Origin: Anaerolineae bacterium
GTDB taxonomy: Bacteria > Chloroflexota > Anaerolineae > Aggregatilineales > J027
Assembly (NCBI GenBank): GCA_021463865.1
Contig: JAJTXY010000001.1
Coordinates: 248,001 to 312,000, forward strand
DNA length: 64,000 nt
Direction: 5' to 3'
Each line of letters opens with the position of its first letter. The first letter of the stretch is position 1. This document shows positions 16,993-25,600 of the stretch, one piece after another. A model generated the notes under the pieces. That model had not been told where the DNA came from. It saw only the letters and a list, made by a program, of their open reading frames with translations, and did no database searches. The position numbers and the translations under genes are program-made.

Positions 16993-17685
16993 TTATTCCT
17001 TGTCTATAAGGCGAAACAGCATGGTCGTTTCCCCCATCACAATGACCGAGCCATCCTGCAAAATCTTGGGGTCTTGAATGGGACTGCCGTTCACGAGTGT
17101 ACCGTTGGCGCTGTTTAAGTCGGTCAAATACCAAGTGTTGTCGGTTAGGTGCAGACGTGCATGGGGGCGTGAGACGGCCTGATCTTGCAAGATAATGTCC
17201 CAATTGGCGCTACTCGTCGCTCGTCCAAAGGTCATTTCTTCTTTCATTACTGGGATTTCAAGACCCTCTTGCGCCCCGGATGTAATTTGAATGATGGGGC
17301 GTCCGCCACCCAAACGGGGCCGAATGAGCGTACCCGTCTTGATAGCAAACTCTTCTTCCTCAGCGGTTACTACTGCGGAGTAACGCAGTGTCGGCACAAA
17401 CAACCGAATTACATCGCCGTGTGCCAGCGGAAAAGGGTCAGTGATTTTCTGGTCATTTACAAACACGCCATTGGCACTGCCCAAATCTGATATGAGAAAC
17501 AGGCCATGCCGATAACTAATCACCGCATGGTGACGCGAGACATGACGTTCTGGGATGCTGATATCGTTATCGGGATTCCGTCCAATTTGCACTGTTGCCC
17601 CTTCAGTGAGGACGAAATCACGTAACTGCCCTGTAACGGGATCATCCCATGAGATTTTAGCAATGCCTTCCGATGCTTCAGCCAT
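16993..17685 (-). CDS. Double-FHA-domain protein
   Basis: A protein of 230 residues with two forkhead-associated phosphothreonine-binding domains. The first spans about residues 10-108, with IGRNPDNDISIPERHVSRHHAVI and GSANGVFVND. The second spans about 130-228, with FGRATSSANWDIILQD, RPHARLHL and LNSANGTLVNG. FHA domains bind phosphothreonine peptides made by Ser/Thr kinases; no such kinase is in the window. There is no membrane segment. It is the first gene of a minus-strand run (FHA, pncC, permeases) and has a good promoter upstream. Confidence 0.92.
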   Translation of the reverse strand: MAEASEGIAKISWDDPVTGQLRDFVLTEGATVQIGRNPDNDISIPERHVSRHHAVISYRHGLFLISDLGSANGVFVNDQKITDPFPLAHGDVIRLFVPTLRYSAVVTAEEEEFAIKTGTLIRPRLGGGRPIIQITSGAQEGLEIPVMKEEMTFGRATSSANWDIILQDQAVSRPHARLHLTDNTWYLTDLNSANGTLVNGSPIQDPKILQDGSVIVMGETTMLFRLIDKE

Positions 17686-17736
17686 AATGATTTATCAGAT
17701 CTTTTTTGGGGATTGAATCGCTTGTCTATCCTGACA

Positions 17737-17765
17737 AGTATACAACCCACGCCCTTTCCCAACAA
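17737..17765 (-). promoter_or_regulatory. Promoter of the FHA-pncC unit
   Basis: On the minus strand TTGTTG (17760-17765) and TATACT (17737-17742) are separated by 17 bases, about 50 bases before the FHA start. Confidence 0.55.
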
Positions 17766-17930
17766 ACCTTTGTGTTATTTTAAGCAGGGTTTTCTATTCA
17801 AACAATATTTGACTCTTGTTAAGGGTTCGTTTCAATCTGTGGGGTTAAATTGCGCTTCGTTTCCTAGAAATGTAAAATCGAGGACAATATCGTGATTGTT
17901 ATTTGATGAGATACAAAGGCGTGCCATTTT

Positions 17931-19187
17931 ATGGAAACCAGACGTTTTGATGACGAGCCGCCGCGCAATGACCATAGCACTCAACCGCTATTTGAGCAGG
18001 ATGATCCGCTAACGCCGTCCGTCCCTCAGAGAATCGCTGTTCCTCCTGCCGAGCCACGCACGCCTGCCAGTGTGGAATCTTCGCCGCGCTCCACACGCAG
18101 CCGTACCAATGCGCCTTCTGCTGGCAATGCCTCCGCTCCCAGCCGTAACACGGCTCATATGCCTCGCACATTGGCACAGGTGCTCAATGAAGCCAATGAT
18201 ATGGTGGTGCGTGGGGATTTGTCAGAATTTATGCCACTGCCAACAGGCTTTGATCCATTGGATGGCATGATTGGTGGCGGCCTGCGCAAAACGGAATTGA
18301 TACTGCTGGGTGGGGCACAGGGGATTGGTAAGACGATTTGTGCGCTGCAAATGGCCCGCAATATTGCGATGCGATCTGACCAATATGCGTTTTATCTGTC
18401 CTATGAACATACCGAAACCCATTTGATGAATCGGTTGATGTGCCTCGAAAGCATCAACCCCCCCGAAGTGGATTTAAATAATGGGGTACGCCTCAAAGAT
18501 TTGCATGACGTGATTATTGCCGAAAAAGCTAAGTCTACTTTGCGTGGACGTGGCGAGGCAATGTCGCTGCAAACCATCTTGCGCGAAAACCCCAAGACTT
18601 CCATGCCATTAGCCCGGATGAATCGTTATGCGGATCGCTTGATTTTGGTCAAAGCCAGCCCAGTTGTCACCACCTTGCGGGCTATTCGGGAAATGACCCA
18701 GCGGCTTGTCCAAGCAACAGGTGGCAATGTGACAGTGTTTATTGACTACCTACAAAAAATTGCCATCCACCCCGAACGGGCTTCAGATGAAGGTGAAAAA
18801 GTTACGATTATTGTCGAGGGCTTGAAAGATATGGCATTGGCACTCGGTGTGCCCGTGATGGCAATCGTGGCGGCTGATCGCGAAGGGCTAAAATCCAACC
18901 GATTGCACCTCTACCATCTGCGTGGGAGTTCGGCGCTAGATTATGAATGCGACATCGCCATCATCATGAATAACAAATATCATGTGCTGTCCAAAGATGA
19001 GGTGTCGTTTAACCCCTATCAAGCCCGTCAATTCCGCGAGTGGGTGGTCTTTACAATTGAAAAAAACCGGGCCGGACGTGCCATGCAAGATATGGAATTC
19101 CATCTGCACGCGCCCTATTTTGCTTTTGACCCTCGTGGCGAGCGTGTCCGTCAGCAGTTGATTGATGATAAATTGGTCATGGACTAG
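17931..19187 (+). CDS. DnaB/KaiC-type RecA-fold ATPase without DnaB N-domain
   Basis: A protein of 418 residues. Residues 1-80 are Pro/Ser/Arg-rich and look disordered. From about 100 a DnaB C-terminal-like ATPase follows: LPTGFDPLDGMIGGGL, Walker A GGAQGIGKT (127-135), AFYLSYEHTE with the catalytic glutamate, Walker B VTVFIDYLQKI, the arginine-rich LRGSSALDYECDIAIIM corresponding to DnaB motif 4, and FTIEKNRAGR. The helicase-loading N-terminal helical domain of DnaB is absent, so it is not the replicative helicase. Possible roles are a DnaB-like accessory ATPase or a KaiC-related regulator. It stands alone, divergent from the FHA gene, and ends at a strong terminator. Confidence 0.8.
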   Translation: METRRFDDEPPRNDHSTQPLFEQDDPLTPSVPQRIAVPPAEPRTPASVESSPRSTRSRTNAPSAGNASAPSRNTAHMPRTLAQVLNEANDMVVRGDLSEFMPLPTGFDPLDGMIGGGLRKTELILLGGAQGIGKTICALQMARNIAMRSDQYAFYLSYEHTETHLMNRLMCLESINPPEVDLNNGVRLKDLHDVIIAEKAKSTLRGRGEAMSLQTILRENPKTSMPLARMNRYADRLILVKASPVVTTLRAIREMTQRLVQATGGNVTVFIDYLQKIAIHPERASDEGEKVTIIVEGLKDMALALGVPVMAIVAADREGLKSNRLHLYHLRGSSALDYECDIAIIMNNKYHVLSKDEVSFNPYQARQFREWVVFTIEKNRAGRAMQDMEFHLHAPYFAFDPRGERVRQQLIDDKLVMD

Positions 19188-19214
19188 GGGCAAGTAGACG
19201 GTGATTTTTGGAAG

Positions 19215-19242
19215 GGGCGGGGAACAAAAACCCGCCCTTTTT
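19215..19242 (+). terminator. Rho-independent terminator
   Basis: GGGCGGG (19215-19221) and CCCGCCC (19231-19237) enclose a 9-base loop and are followed by TTTTT. It ends the DnaB-like gene and may also stop the convergent nitrilase operon. Confidence 0.85.
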
Positions 19243-19253
19243 GTTTGGATGAG

Positions 19254-20066
19254 TTAGATGTTATAGTGTTCAGGTCGACGATTTTCGAGGACAGGAATTT
19301 GCTGGCGAACGGCATCTACTTTGTTTAGATCAAGGTCAACGCTGACAACGGCTTCCCCTTCGCCGACTTCGACGACGGTTTCACCCCACGGGTCAACAAC
19401 CATGGAATGTCCACAGAAATGAGCGCCATATTTGCCGGATACCTCGTCATAATCGTCTACCCCAATGCGATTGACCGCCACAACGTACATTTGATTTTCA
19501 ATAGCACGGGCGCGAACGAGGGTGCGGAAATGTTCAAGACGTGGATGCGGCCATTCACAGGGCACAAAAACAACCTTTGCCCCTTCAACGGCATAGCGTC
19601 GGAACAATTCGGGGAAACGCAGGTCGAAACAAATAGCAAAGGCGCTCTTCCCCCACGGCAAATCGAGCGTTAGGGTCGCCTCACCGGGGGTCAGCCATTT
19701 ATCTTCATCCATGAGTGGGAATAAGTGGAGTTTGCGATAGGCCCCCATAATCCCCCCAACCGGGGAAACAACAGCAGTGGTATTGGAGACGCCCAAGCCG
19801 CGTTTTTCCAACATAGAGCCTAAGATAAAAATCCCATGTTGTTTGGCGAGGGCCACGACCTGTGCAAAAAGGCCGCCGCTCAGTGAACTGGCAAATGTTT
19901 TGGCCTGATCCAGCGCGTAGCCGCTGTCCCATAACTCAGGCAGTACCACCACTTGCCCGCCTTGACGTTTGGCCTCTGCCGTAATTTCTTGTACGCTGGT
20001 CCAATTTACGCGCGGATTCCCTTTGCGTACATCAAATTGCCCGATACTGACTCTTAGTACAGTCAT
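19254..20066 (-). CDS. Carbon-nitrogen hydrolase (nitrilase superfamily)
   Basis: A protein of 270 residues with the catalytic triad in order: glutamate in VVLPELWDSGY, lysine in AYRKLHLFPL, and cysteine in FAICFDLRFPELFR. The DLRFPELFR context is that of omega-amidase/NIT2-like enzymes, which hydrolyse alpha-ketoglutaramate or related amides, but substrates cannot be read from sequence. It is the last gene of a minus-strand unit with the HAD and shikimate-kinase-like genes, separated from the latter by 71 bases. Confidence 0.9.
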   Translation of the reverse strand: MTVLRVSIGQFDVRKGNPRVNWTSVQEITAEAKRQGGQVVVLPELWDSGYALDQAKTFASSLSGGLFAQVVALAKQHGIFILGSMLEKRGLGVSNTTAVVSPVGGIMGAYRKLHLFPLMDEDKWLTPGEATLTLDLPWGKSAFAICFDLRFPELFRRYAVEGAKVVFVPCEWPHPRLEHFRTLVRARAIENQMYVVAVNRIGVDDYDEVSGKYGAHFCGHSMVVDPWGETVVEVGEGEAVVSVDLDLNKVDAVRQQIPVLENRRPEHYNI

Positions 20067-20137
20067 GCGTCAATTTCTCCGAAAATCGTATGAGTTTCTG
20101 GAAGTAGGTAAAACCTTGCTTCATTGTACCCGATTTG

Positions 20138-20674
20138 CTAAAGGTCGGCTTGCTCCATCCAAAATTGAATGGCCCGCTCGGTGACGGTCTCAACTGATAA
20201 TCCAGTTGTATCCAGATGGGGCAGGGGGAGTTCCAATACACCCCGTTCGCGTTTTAGCCGACTGATAGCAATCGAGCGCGTTTCAGGATTATGAAACCGC
20301 GCCCCTTGTACGACATGTAGCCGCCGCAAGATTTCATTGAGCGCCGCTGTCAAACACAACACGGGGCCAGTTGAACGGAGTTTTTCCAAATTAGCGGGCT
20401 GAAGCAACGTTGGGCCATTCACACAGATCACTGAACTGCGGATGACCACCAGTTCATTCACAATATCGGCCTCAAGGGTACGCAGCCGCGATTCCCCAAA
20501 CAGCGCCCGGATATTTTCGGCAGACTGACCCTCGCGCAGTTCAATCTCATTTTCCAGATCGTACAAGGGGATATTCAGTTGATTAGCAATGAGGCGCCCG
20601 ACGGCCGTTTTGCCAACCCCCATGTGACCGGTCAGGACGAGATTGCGATAGGGAACACGATTGATAACGGGCAT
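20138..20674 (-). CDS. Shikimate-kinase-like P-loop protein with altered substrate site
   Basis: A protein of 178 residues with the shikimate kinase length and fold order. Walker A is GHMGVGKT (16-23). The shikimate-contacting segments are changed: the usual DSD.EIE reads LYDLENEIE, and the GGG loop that binds shikimate reads VNGPTLL (85-91). The lid arginine-proline motif RPLL is replaced by ARFHNPET. The arginine in ESRLRTLEAD is kept. It may phosphorylate another small molecule, or be a degenerate shikimate kinase; no other aro genes are in the window. It starts six bases after the HAD gene stop. Confidence 0.72.
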   Translation of the reverse strand: MPVINRVPYRNLVLTGHMGVGKTAVGRLIANQLNIPLYDLENEIELREGQSAENIRALFGESRLRTLEADIVNELVVIRSSVICVNGPTLLQPANLEKLRSTGPVLCLTAALNEILRRLHVVQGARFHNPETRSIAISRLKRERGVLELPLPHLDTTGLSVETVTERAIQFWMEQADL

Positions 20675-20680
20675 GGGATA

Positions 20681-21445
20681 TTAACCCTCACGCCAGCCGG
20701 GAAACCAATTGTCCAAGATGGGAAACAAGTCATGCAGGGTGGAGATTTCCGCGTCCGGCACAATCGTTCCATTGATCTGACCCGGCACATGATGACGCGG
20801 GGTGCGCCAAACCCCTTTCATCCCAGCTTGCTGTGCCCCTACAATATCGGCCTCAGTGGAATCTCCCACAAAAACGGCCTCCTCGGGGGTAGCCCCCACT
20901 TGGCGCAGGGCTTCTTCAAAAATAGCCGGGTGGGGTTTCAGATAACCAATATCGGCGGCGGAAATGCGGCATTCTATCAGATAGTCCATCAGGCCAAAGG
21001 CCACTAGTTCGCGCTCGCGTAGTCGAATCGGCTGATAGGCATTGGTGACTAAGCCTAACCGCAGGCCGTTTTCACGTAGATAAGGCAGCACTTCAAGCGC
21101 ATCGGGGAAGACCTCGACACCGGGGAATGGTTCCCAGTCATAGGCATCCAAGAGGTAATCAGCCTTGAGATTGTCATATGGTACACCGAGGGTGACACAG
21201 GCCTGCACCAGTACGTCACCCAAATGGGGCGCACGGAAGGTGTTTTTGGCCTCATTCCACTCCCGCATGGTCAACAACCAAACGGTATCGAAAAATTTTT
21301 CAGCGCTTTCTAGGGGGTGAATTTGATTCGTGACGTAGTCGTAGACTTGGCGTAGGTGATAGCGGTCAAAATCTACCCATTCTTGGCTGCGACCACTCCA
21401 GTCAATGAGGGTATCATCCAGATCAAATAAAATTGCTTTTAGCAT
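20681..21445 (-). CDS. HAD-superfamily hydrolase
   Basis: A protein of 254 residues, HAD subfamily I with an alpha-helical cap. Motif I is LFDLDDTLID with nucleophile and acid aspartates, motif II is LVTNAY, motif III is the lysine in YLKPHPAIFEE, and motif IV is VFVGDSTEADIVGAQQAG. It is likely a small-molecule phosphatase; YjjG-type nucleotidases and phosphoglycolate phosphatases look similar. It is the first gene of a minus-strand unit followed by the kinase-like and nitrilase genes. Confidence 0.9.
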   Translation of the reverse strand: MLKAILFDLDDTLIDWSGRSQEWVDFDRYHLRQVYDYVTNQIHPLESAEKFFDTVWLLTMREWNEAKNTFRAPHLGDVLVQACVTLGVPYDNLKADYLLDAYDWEPFPGVEVFPDALEVLPYLRENGLRLGLVTNAYQPIRLRERELVAFGLMDYLIECRISAADIGYLKPHPAIFEEALRQVGATPEEAVFVGDSTEADIVGAQQAGMKGVWRTPRHHVPGQINGTIVPDAEISTLHDLFPILDNWFPGWREG

Positions 21446-21485
21446 AGGCTTGGGGTGGGGTTCATTCCTTACAACTTGGGCGATA

Positions 21486-21527
21486 AAGAAAATTGCCTAG
21501 CTGAAGGACGTATCCCCCGCTAGGCAA
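21486..21527 (-). terminator. Rho-independent terminator of the HU gene
   Basis: Perfect 9-base arms TTGCCTAGC (21493-21501) and GCTAGGCAA (21519-21527) are followed, on the minus strand, by a T-rich run read from plus-strand 21486-21492. It lies 26 bases after the HU stop codon. Confidence 0.9.
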
Positions 21528-21552
21528 CTCCGTAATCTCCACTATGGGTAGA

Positions 21553-21834
21553 TTACTTCTTGGGTGCAACTGCTTTCTTCAGTTCGGCGCCAGCGGAGAA
21601 CGCGGGACGCTTGGTGGCAGGAATTTGCACCTTTTCCTTGGTACGTGGGTTAACACCCGTGCGTGCCTTGGCTTGACGCACTTCGAACGAGCCAAAACCC
21701 GTAAGAACGACCTTGTCACCCTTCTTGAGTGCTTCGGTAACTACGTCCAGCACGGCCTTGACGACCTTCTGAGCCTCACTTTTCGGGATGCCTGCCTCTT
21801 GGGCTACAGCAGCGATAAACTCAGTTTTGTTCAT
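21553..21834 (-). CDS. hup: HU-family DNA-binding protein
   Basis: A histone-like nucleoid protein of 93 residues. It has MNKTEFIAAVAQEAG, the dimer helices KVVKAVLDVVTEALKKGD, GFGSFEVRQAKARTGVNPRT and the DNA-intercalating arm residues (NPRTKEKVQIPATKRPAF), then a basic C-terminus (KKAVAPKK). AAGGAG lies nine bases before the ATG. It is a single-gene unit with its own promoter and a strong terminator. Confidence 0.97.
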   Translation of the reverse strand: MNKTEFIAAVAQEAGIPKSEAQKVVKAVLDVVTEALKKGDKVVLTGFGSFEVRQAKARTGVNPRTKEKVQIPATKRPAFSAGAELKKAVAPKK

Positions 21835-21889
21835 CGAAATCTACTCCTTAGATTGAGATGTTTGGTCGATTTGTGCGCCAGATAATTGC

Positions 21890-21917
21890 ATTTTACGCAT
21901 CTATCAGGTTTTTGCAA
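21890..21917 (-). promoter_or_regulatory. Promoter of the HU gene
   Basis: On the minus strand TTGCAA (21912-21917) and TAAAAT (21890-21895) are 16 bases apart, about 55 bases before the HU start. Confidence 0.5.
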
Positions 21918-21974
21918 GTCCAAAATCCCCTAAACCCCCCTATTTTGCGGGTTTTGCCAAAAATCAGCCAAAAA

Positions 21975-22346
21975 CTAATCACTTTCTAACGCCGTTTTAA
22001 TCGCATTGATGATTTCGATGGGGCGTACCGGCTTGGTCAAAAATAGGTCAACGTTATATTTCAAGGCTGCCTCTCGAAAGTTGGGATACGCCGTAATCAC
22101 CACCAAGCGAGTTTTTTCCATTGCGGGGTTCTGTCGAAGCAGTTGTAGGAGGGTTGGGCCACCCATGTGTGGCATCATCATATCTAAAATGATGACATCG
22201 GGAACAAAATCGGCTGTTTTTTGAATTGCATCTGCCCCATCAGAGGCTTCCACAACCTGATAATTTTCCCGCTCGAGAGTCTGACGATAGATCATCCGCA
22301 GTTCAGCATCATCTTCCACAATAAGGATCGTGGGTTGGTCTGCCAT
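21975..22346 (-). CDS. Single-domain response regulator
   Basis: A receiver domain of 123 residues with no output domain. The acidic pocket is E11-D12-D13, the phosphoacceptor is D55 in IILDMMMPHMGG, T85 is the switch residue and K105 lies in LTKP. Such CheY-like proteins act by protein contact or in phosphorelays. No kinase is adjacent; the PAS/GAF kinase at 6212 also lacks a neighbouring regulator, so they may be partners, which is only an inference. Confidence 0.94.
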   Translation of the reverse strand: MADQPTILIVEDDAELRMIYRQTLERENYQVVEASDGADAIQKTADFVPDVIILDMMMPHMGGPTLLQLLRQNPAMEKTRLVVITAYPNFREAALKYNVDLFLTKPVRPIEIINAIKTALESD

Positions 22347-22420
22347 CGCATTCTTGCCTCATCCCTAAACCAATACTGCTTAACATCATACTGACTCTAA
22401 GTTCTGTAAGCAAGCCCACT

Positions 22421-22441
22421 AAAAAACCTATAGATTAGGTT
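22421..22441 (-). terminator. Rho-independent terminator of the DUF1028-arginase-GNAT unit
   Basis: AACCTA (22425-22430) and TAGGTT (22436-22441) form a perfect 6-base stem with a 5-base loop. On the minus strand it is followed by a T-run. It lies 27 bases after the GNAT stop. Confidence 0.75.
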
Positions 22442-22468
22442 GGCATTTTGTTTTGTGCTGCGCCGATA

Positions 22469-22924
22469 CTATGACTCAATCCGATAGTGCATTTGGGGGA
22501 TAAAGCGGCCCTCAAAAATCGGAGAGGGGCGATGACCAGTAGTGGTAGCACCCAGTTTATGATAGAACGGCTCGGCATTGGGGTCGGCTTCAAAGACGAT
22601 GCTATCCATCCCCTTTGCTCGTGCGAATTGGGTTACATAGTCGAATAGAATTTTGCCATACCCCCGTCCAATCATGTTTGGCTCAATGAACAGATCTTCC
22701 AAATACACTTCATCAGGTCGTTGGTAGAAATGGCAAAATCCAATGATCTGACCTTCATCTTCCAAAACATAAACTTGGCGGGTAACGATTTGTTCAGCCG
22801 TAATTTGCAGCGTATCGCGGGCTAGTTCCATAAACTCCGTGCTATATCCCCAATAGGCTTTGGATCGCCGCATTAATTCGGTCAAAATGTCGGCTTCATC
22901 GGGGCTGGCCTGTCGAGTGTTCAT
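22469..22924 (-). CDS. GNAT-family N-acetyltransferase
   Basis: A protein of 151 residues with the GNAT fold: the central strand GQIIGFCHFYQ, strand VYLEDLFIEPNMIG, and the acetyl-CoA pyrophosphate loop RGYGKILFDYV. YHKLGA near the C-terminus is typical of small-molecule acetylases. The N-terminal MNTRQASPDEADILTEL begins as in many GNATs. The substrate is unknown. It starts three bases after the arginase stop and is the last gene of the unit. Confidence 0.9.
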   Translation of the reverse strand: MNTRQASPDEADILTELMRRSKAYWGYSTEFMELARDTLQITAEQIVTRQVYVLEDEGQIIGFCHFYQRPDEVYLEDLFIEPNMIGRGYGKILFDYVTQFARAKGMDSIVFEADPNAEPFYHKLGATTTGHRPSPIFEGRFIPQMHYRIES

Positions 22925-22927
22925 CGC

Positions 22928-23863
22928 CTACAAAATCCGCTGACCAAATAGACTAGCAGCAAGCTCTACCGCGATTTTGGCTGTGCGGTTACGGTCATCC
23001 AAAATGGGGTTGATTTCGACAATATCCATTGTGCGGACTTTGCCTGAATCCGCCAATATCTCCATCAACAAATGGGCCTCCCGATAACTTAACCCTCCCG
23101 GTACAGGTGTCCCCACCCCCGGCGCGATTTCCGGGTCGAGGCCGTCCAAGTCAAGGCTGATATGCAAATATTTAAATTGTTGCAGCCGTTGAAGCGCCTG
23201 ATAAATGACCGATGCGATACCGAGTTCATCAATTTGGCGCATAGTAAACACCCCGACACCGCCCTTTCGCAGTCGTCCTTGTTCTTTGGGATCAAGATCA
23301 CGCAGGCCAATCATCACCACCTGCTCTGGTTGCAATTTGGCGCCGGGGGCACCGATGTCGGTTAGTTCGGGTGGGCCATCCCCCAAAAGGGTTGCTACGC
23401 TCATGCCGTGAATATTGCCGGATGGGGATGAATGGGGGGTATTGATGTCGCCGTGTGCATCAATCCACAATACCCCGGCAGCTTCATGATGCACCACTCC
23501 CGACACCGTGCCAATACTGATGCTGTGGTCGCCGCCGAGGAAAATGACCCGTTCATGTGCGTCTACACAGGCGGTAGTGCGGTTATAGACCATGCTGCAT
23601 ACATGAGCGACCTCTGGCAAAAAATAGGCTCGCTCGTCGGTTTTTAGGCTAGTTTCGACGGGCAATGTATCGTGCATCTGCTCGGCTTGGGCCACTTCAA
23701 TATTGCCACCGTCATGTACTTCATATCCGAGTTGTTCCAAACGAGGCTGCAATCCGGCATAGCGTACCGCACTCGGCCCCATATCTACGCCACGCCGATT
23801 CTGGCCTAAGTCCATTGGCACGCCAAAAATGCGAATCGTATTATTCAGTTTTCCATTGTTCAT
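22928..23863 (-). CDS. rocF: Arginase
   Basis: Manganese ureohydrolase of 311 residues that converts arginine to ornithine and urea. Motifs: RRGVDMGPSAVRYAGL, metal ligands in LGGDHSISIGT, DAHGDINT and SLDLDGLDPEIAPGVGTPVP, with SPSGNIHGMSVA between them. The HGDINTPxSSPSGNIHGM context favours arginase over agmatinase. It lies between DUF1028 and GNAT genes with gaps of six and three bases, so the three are co-transcribed. Confidence 0.94.
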   Translation of the reverse strand: MNNGKLNNTIRIFGVPMDLGQNRRGVDMGPSAVRYAGLQPRLEQLGYEVHDGGNIEVAQAEQMHDTLPVETSLKTDERAYFLPEVAHVCSMVYNRTTACVDAHERVIFLGGDHSISIGTVSGVVHHEAAGVLWIDAHGDINTPHSSPSGNIHGMSVATLLGDGPPELTDIGAPGAKLQPEQVVMIGLRDLDPKEQGRLRKGGVGVFTMRQIDELGIASVIYQALQRLQQFKYLHISLDLDGLDPEIAPGVGTPVPGGLSYREAHLLMEILADSGKVRTMDIVEINPILDDRNRTAKIAVELAASLFGQRIL

Positions 23864-23869
23864 GATGTT

Positions 23870-24760
23870 TTACTGCTGTGCGAAACGTTCACGGATAAAT
23901 TCCAACACGATTCGATCTAACAATTCGGGATGTTTATCCGGCGACCAGCGTTCCTCCAGATTTTCGACGCCGCAAAATGCCCCAAAAGCAGCACGAGTGG
24001 TTTCATCCCACTGCCCATCAAGATTGCCCTTAAAATAGCCTAGCCGCTTGAGCACAGTTTGGATTTCAGTGGCAATTTTTGAGTCTATCGGGAGTAAATC
24101 CTCGGCTTTGGGAGTGCCGAAAAAGAAGTGATGCAGCTTGACCAATTTCACCAAGCGGTTCACAGGATCAGGGTCGTCATCTACACGCAAGTCGAGATAA
24201 TACTCGTTGTTGCCGCCATAACCACCGTTGGGTTTGACCACATACACCGCCGCCGCCTGTTTGCCACGACTATCCCCACCCACCGTGTCGCCCGCCAATA
24301 GCGCCGCCACCAATCGGTCAGCCAGTTCACCTTTGGTGGTTTCAAATGCCTCCGCCATTGCGTCGAGGGTATTGCCGCCAGTCAAAATATTGCCCTGACA
24401 GGTATAGCCTTTGCCGATTTTGTGTCCAGCCCACCCATTACATTCCCCACCTGTGTGAGCCGCAGCGCCGCCATTTTTGTCCACCAATCCAATTTGCCGA
24501 TGGGCATGATTGGGGTCGCCCGCCAGCAATTTTTCGAGGGTTTGTTCGGCGCTTAGTCCACTTGCCATCATCGCCAAGCCTTCTGGCCCATAGGTGACAT
24601 TGGCGAGTGCTTGGGTAGCAACTGCGCCCGCATTGGCCTGTGCCCACGCGACAACCGCCCCAGCCGCCAAAAATTTACTTGCCACCGCTACCCCCCATGC
24701 GTGTTCCGTCGGGTCAAAAGCGGCAATGCTATAGGTACTCACATAAATCCGACGCATCAT
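23870..24760 (-). CDS. DUF1028 family protein with C-terminal peptidoglycan-binding-like domain
   Basis: A protein of 296 residues. The first 215 residues match DUF1028 (YSIAAFDPTEHAWGVAVASKF, AHTGGECNGWAGH, YTCQGNIL), a family thought to have an Ntn-hydrolase-like fold; its biochemical role is not established. From about 225 a small helical segment (IATEIQTVLKRLGYF, WDETTRAAFGAFCGVENLE) resembles the peptidoglycan-binding domain often attached to DUF1028. No signal peptide is seen, so the attachment may be structural rather than wall binding. It is the first gene of the unit with arginase and GNAT. Confidence 0.88.
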   Translation of the reverse strand: MMRRIYVSTYSIAAFDPTEHAWGVAVASKFLAAGAVVAWAQANAGAVATQALANVTYGPEGLAMMASGLSAEQTLEKLLAGDPNHAHRQIGLVDKNGGAAAHTGGECNGWAGHKIGKGYTCQGNILTGGNTLDAMAEAFETTKGELADRLVAALLAGDTVGGDSRGKQAAAVYVVKPNGGYGGNNEYYLDLRVDDDPDPVNRLVKLVKLHHFFFGTPKAEDLLPIDSKIATEIQTVLKRLGYFKGNLDGQWDETTRAAFGAFCGVENLEERWSPDKHPELLDRIVLEFIRERFAQQ

Positions 24761-24830
24761 GGGTGATCTCCTTTTGTAACGACTACTTTCGATAAATGCC
24801 TATAGTTTTATGAATGCAGACCCGCTATTA

Positions 24831-24842
24831 TACCGCGTTTAG
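24831..24842. promoter_or_regulatory. Candidate -10 region between divergent genes
   Basis: CCCGCTATTATA contains TATTAT on the plus strand, toward the glycosyltransferase at 24876, and TATAAT on the minus strand, toward DUF1028. Neither has a convincing -35. The adjacent CCGC resembles other candidate promoters in the window. Confidence 0.35.
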
Positions 24843-24875
24843 GTTTTAGAGAATTTTTACCCGACGAGGGGCTGA

Positions 24876-25580
24876 ATGGACGATAAAAAAACGCAAGATT
24901 ATAAAGTCAGCGTGATTATTCCCTGCTATAACGAAGTCAAGACGATCCAAGATGTGCTGCATCGGGTGATGGCCGTTGAAGAAGCCGACGAGATTATTAT
25001 TGTGGATGATGGCTCGACGGATGGCACTCGTGATTTACTACCCTCCCTTGAAAATGAATTGGTGCGAATTGTGCTGCATCCTCACAACATGGGCAAGGGC
25101 GCGGCGGTGCGGACGGGTTTTAAAGAGGCGACGGGTGATATTATCTTGATTCAAGACGCCGACCAAGAGTACGACCCGCGTGAATATGCCAGCCTACTTA
25201 AGCCTATTCGTGAAGGCATTGCGACAGTGGTCTATGGGTCGCGGTTTTTGGGTGGCCCGCGCAAAGCCATGTTTTTCTGGAATATGGTTGCCAATCGTAC
25301 CTTAACTTTGGTCACGAATATACTTTACAATTCCATCATCAGTGACATGGAAACGTGTTATAAGGTTTTCCGGGCCGATGTGATCAAAAATATTGAGCTA
25401 CGCTCCAATCGTTTCGAAATTGAACCCGAAGTTACCGCCAAAGTTTTGAAGCGCAAAATCCGCATTTATGAAGTGCCGATTTCCTATAATGGGCGTGAAT
25501 GGAATGAAGGCAAGAAAATCAAATGGTATGATTTTTTCATTGCCTTGTGGACGTTGTTCCGGTATCGCTTTACAAATTAG
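24876..25580 (+). CDS. Family 2 glycosyltransferase (dolichol-phosphate-mannose-synthase-like)
   Basis: A GT2 enzyme of 234 residues without membrane anchor. It has [14 protein letters not shown], the nucleotide-binding DDGSTDGT, the metal-binding QDADQEYDP, and [14 protein letters not shown], typical of polyprenyl-phosphate sugar transferases. Its C-terminus ends with [16 protein letters not shown]. It probably makes polyprenyl-phosphate-linked mannose or glucose. The next gene, 20 bases later, is a GT39-like membrane transferase that uses such donors, so the pair forms a working unit. GAGGGG precedes the start. Confidence 0.92.
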   Translation: MDDKKTQDYKVSVIIPCYNEVKTIQDVLHRVMAVEEADEIIIVDDGSTDGTRDLLPSLENELVRIVLHPHNMGKGAAVRTGFKEATGDIILIQDADQEYDPREYASLLKPIREGIATVVYGSRFLGGPRKAMFFWNMVANRTLTLVTNILYNSIISDMETCYKVFRADVIKNIELRSNRFEIEPEVTAKVLKRKIRIYEVPISYNGREWNEGKKIKWYDFFIALWTLFRYRFTN

Positions 25581-25600
25581 CCTTGCGTTGAGGCCCTAAG

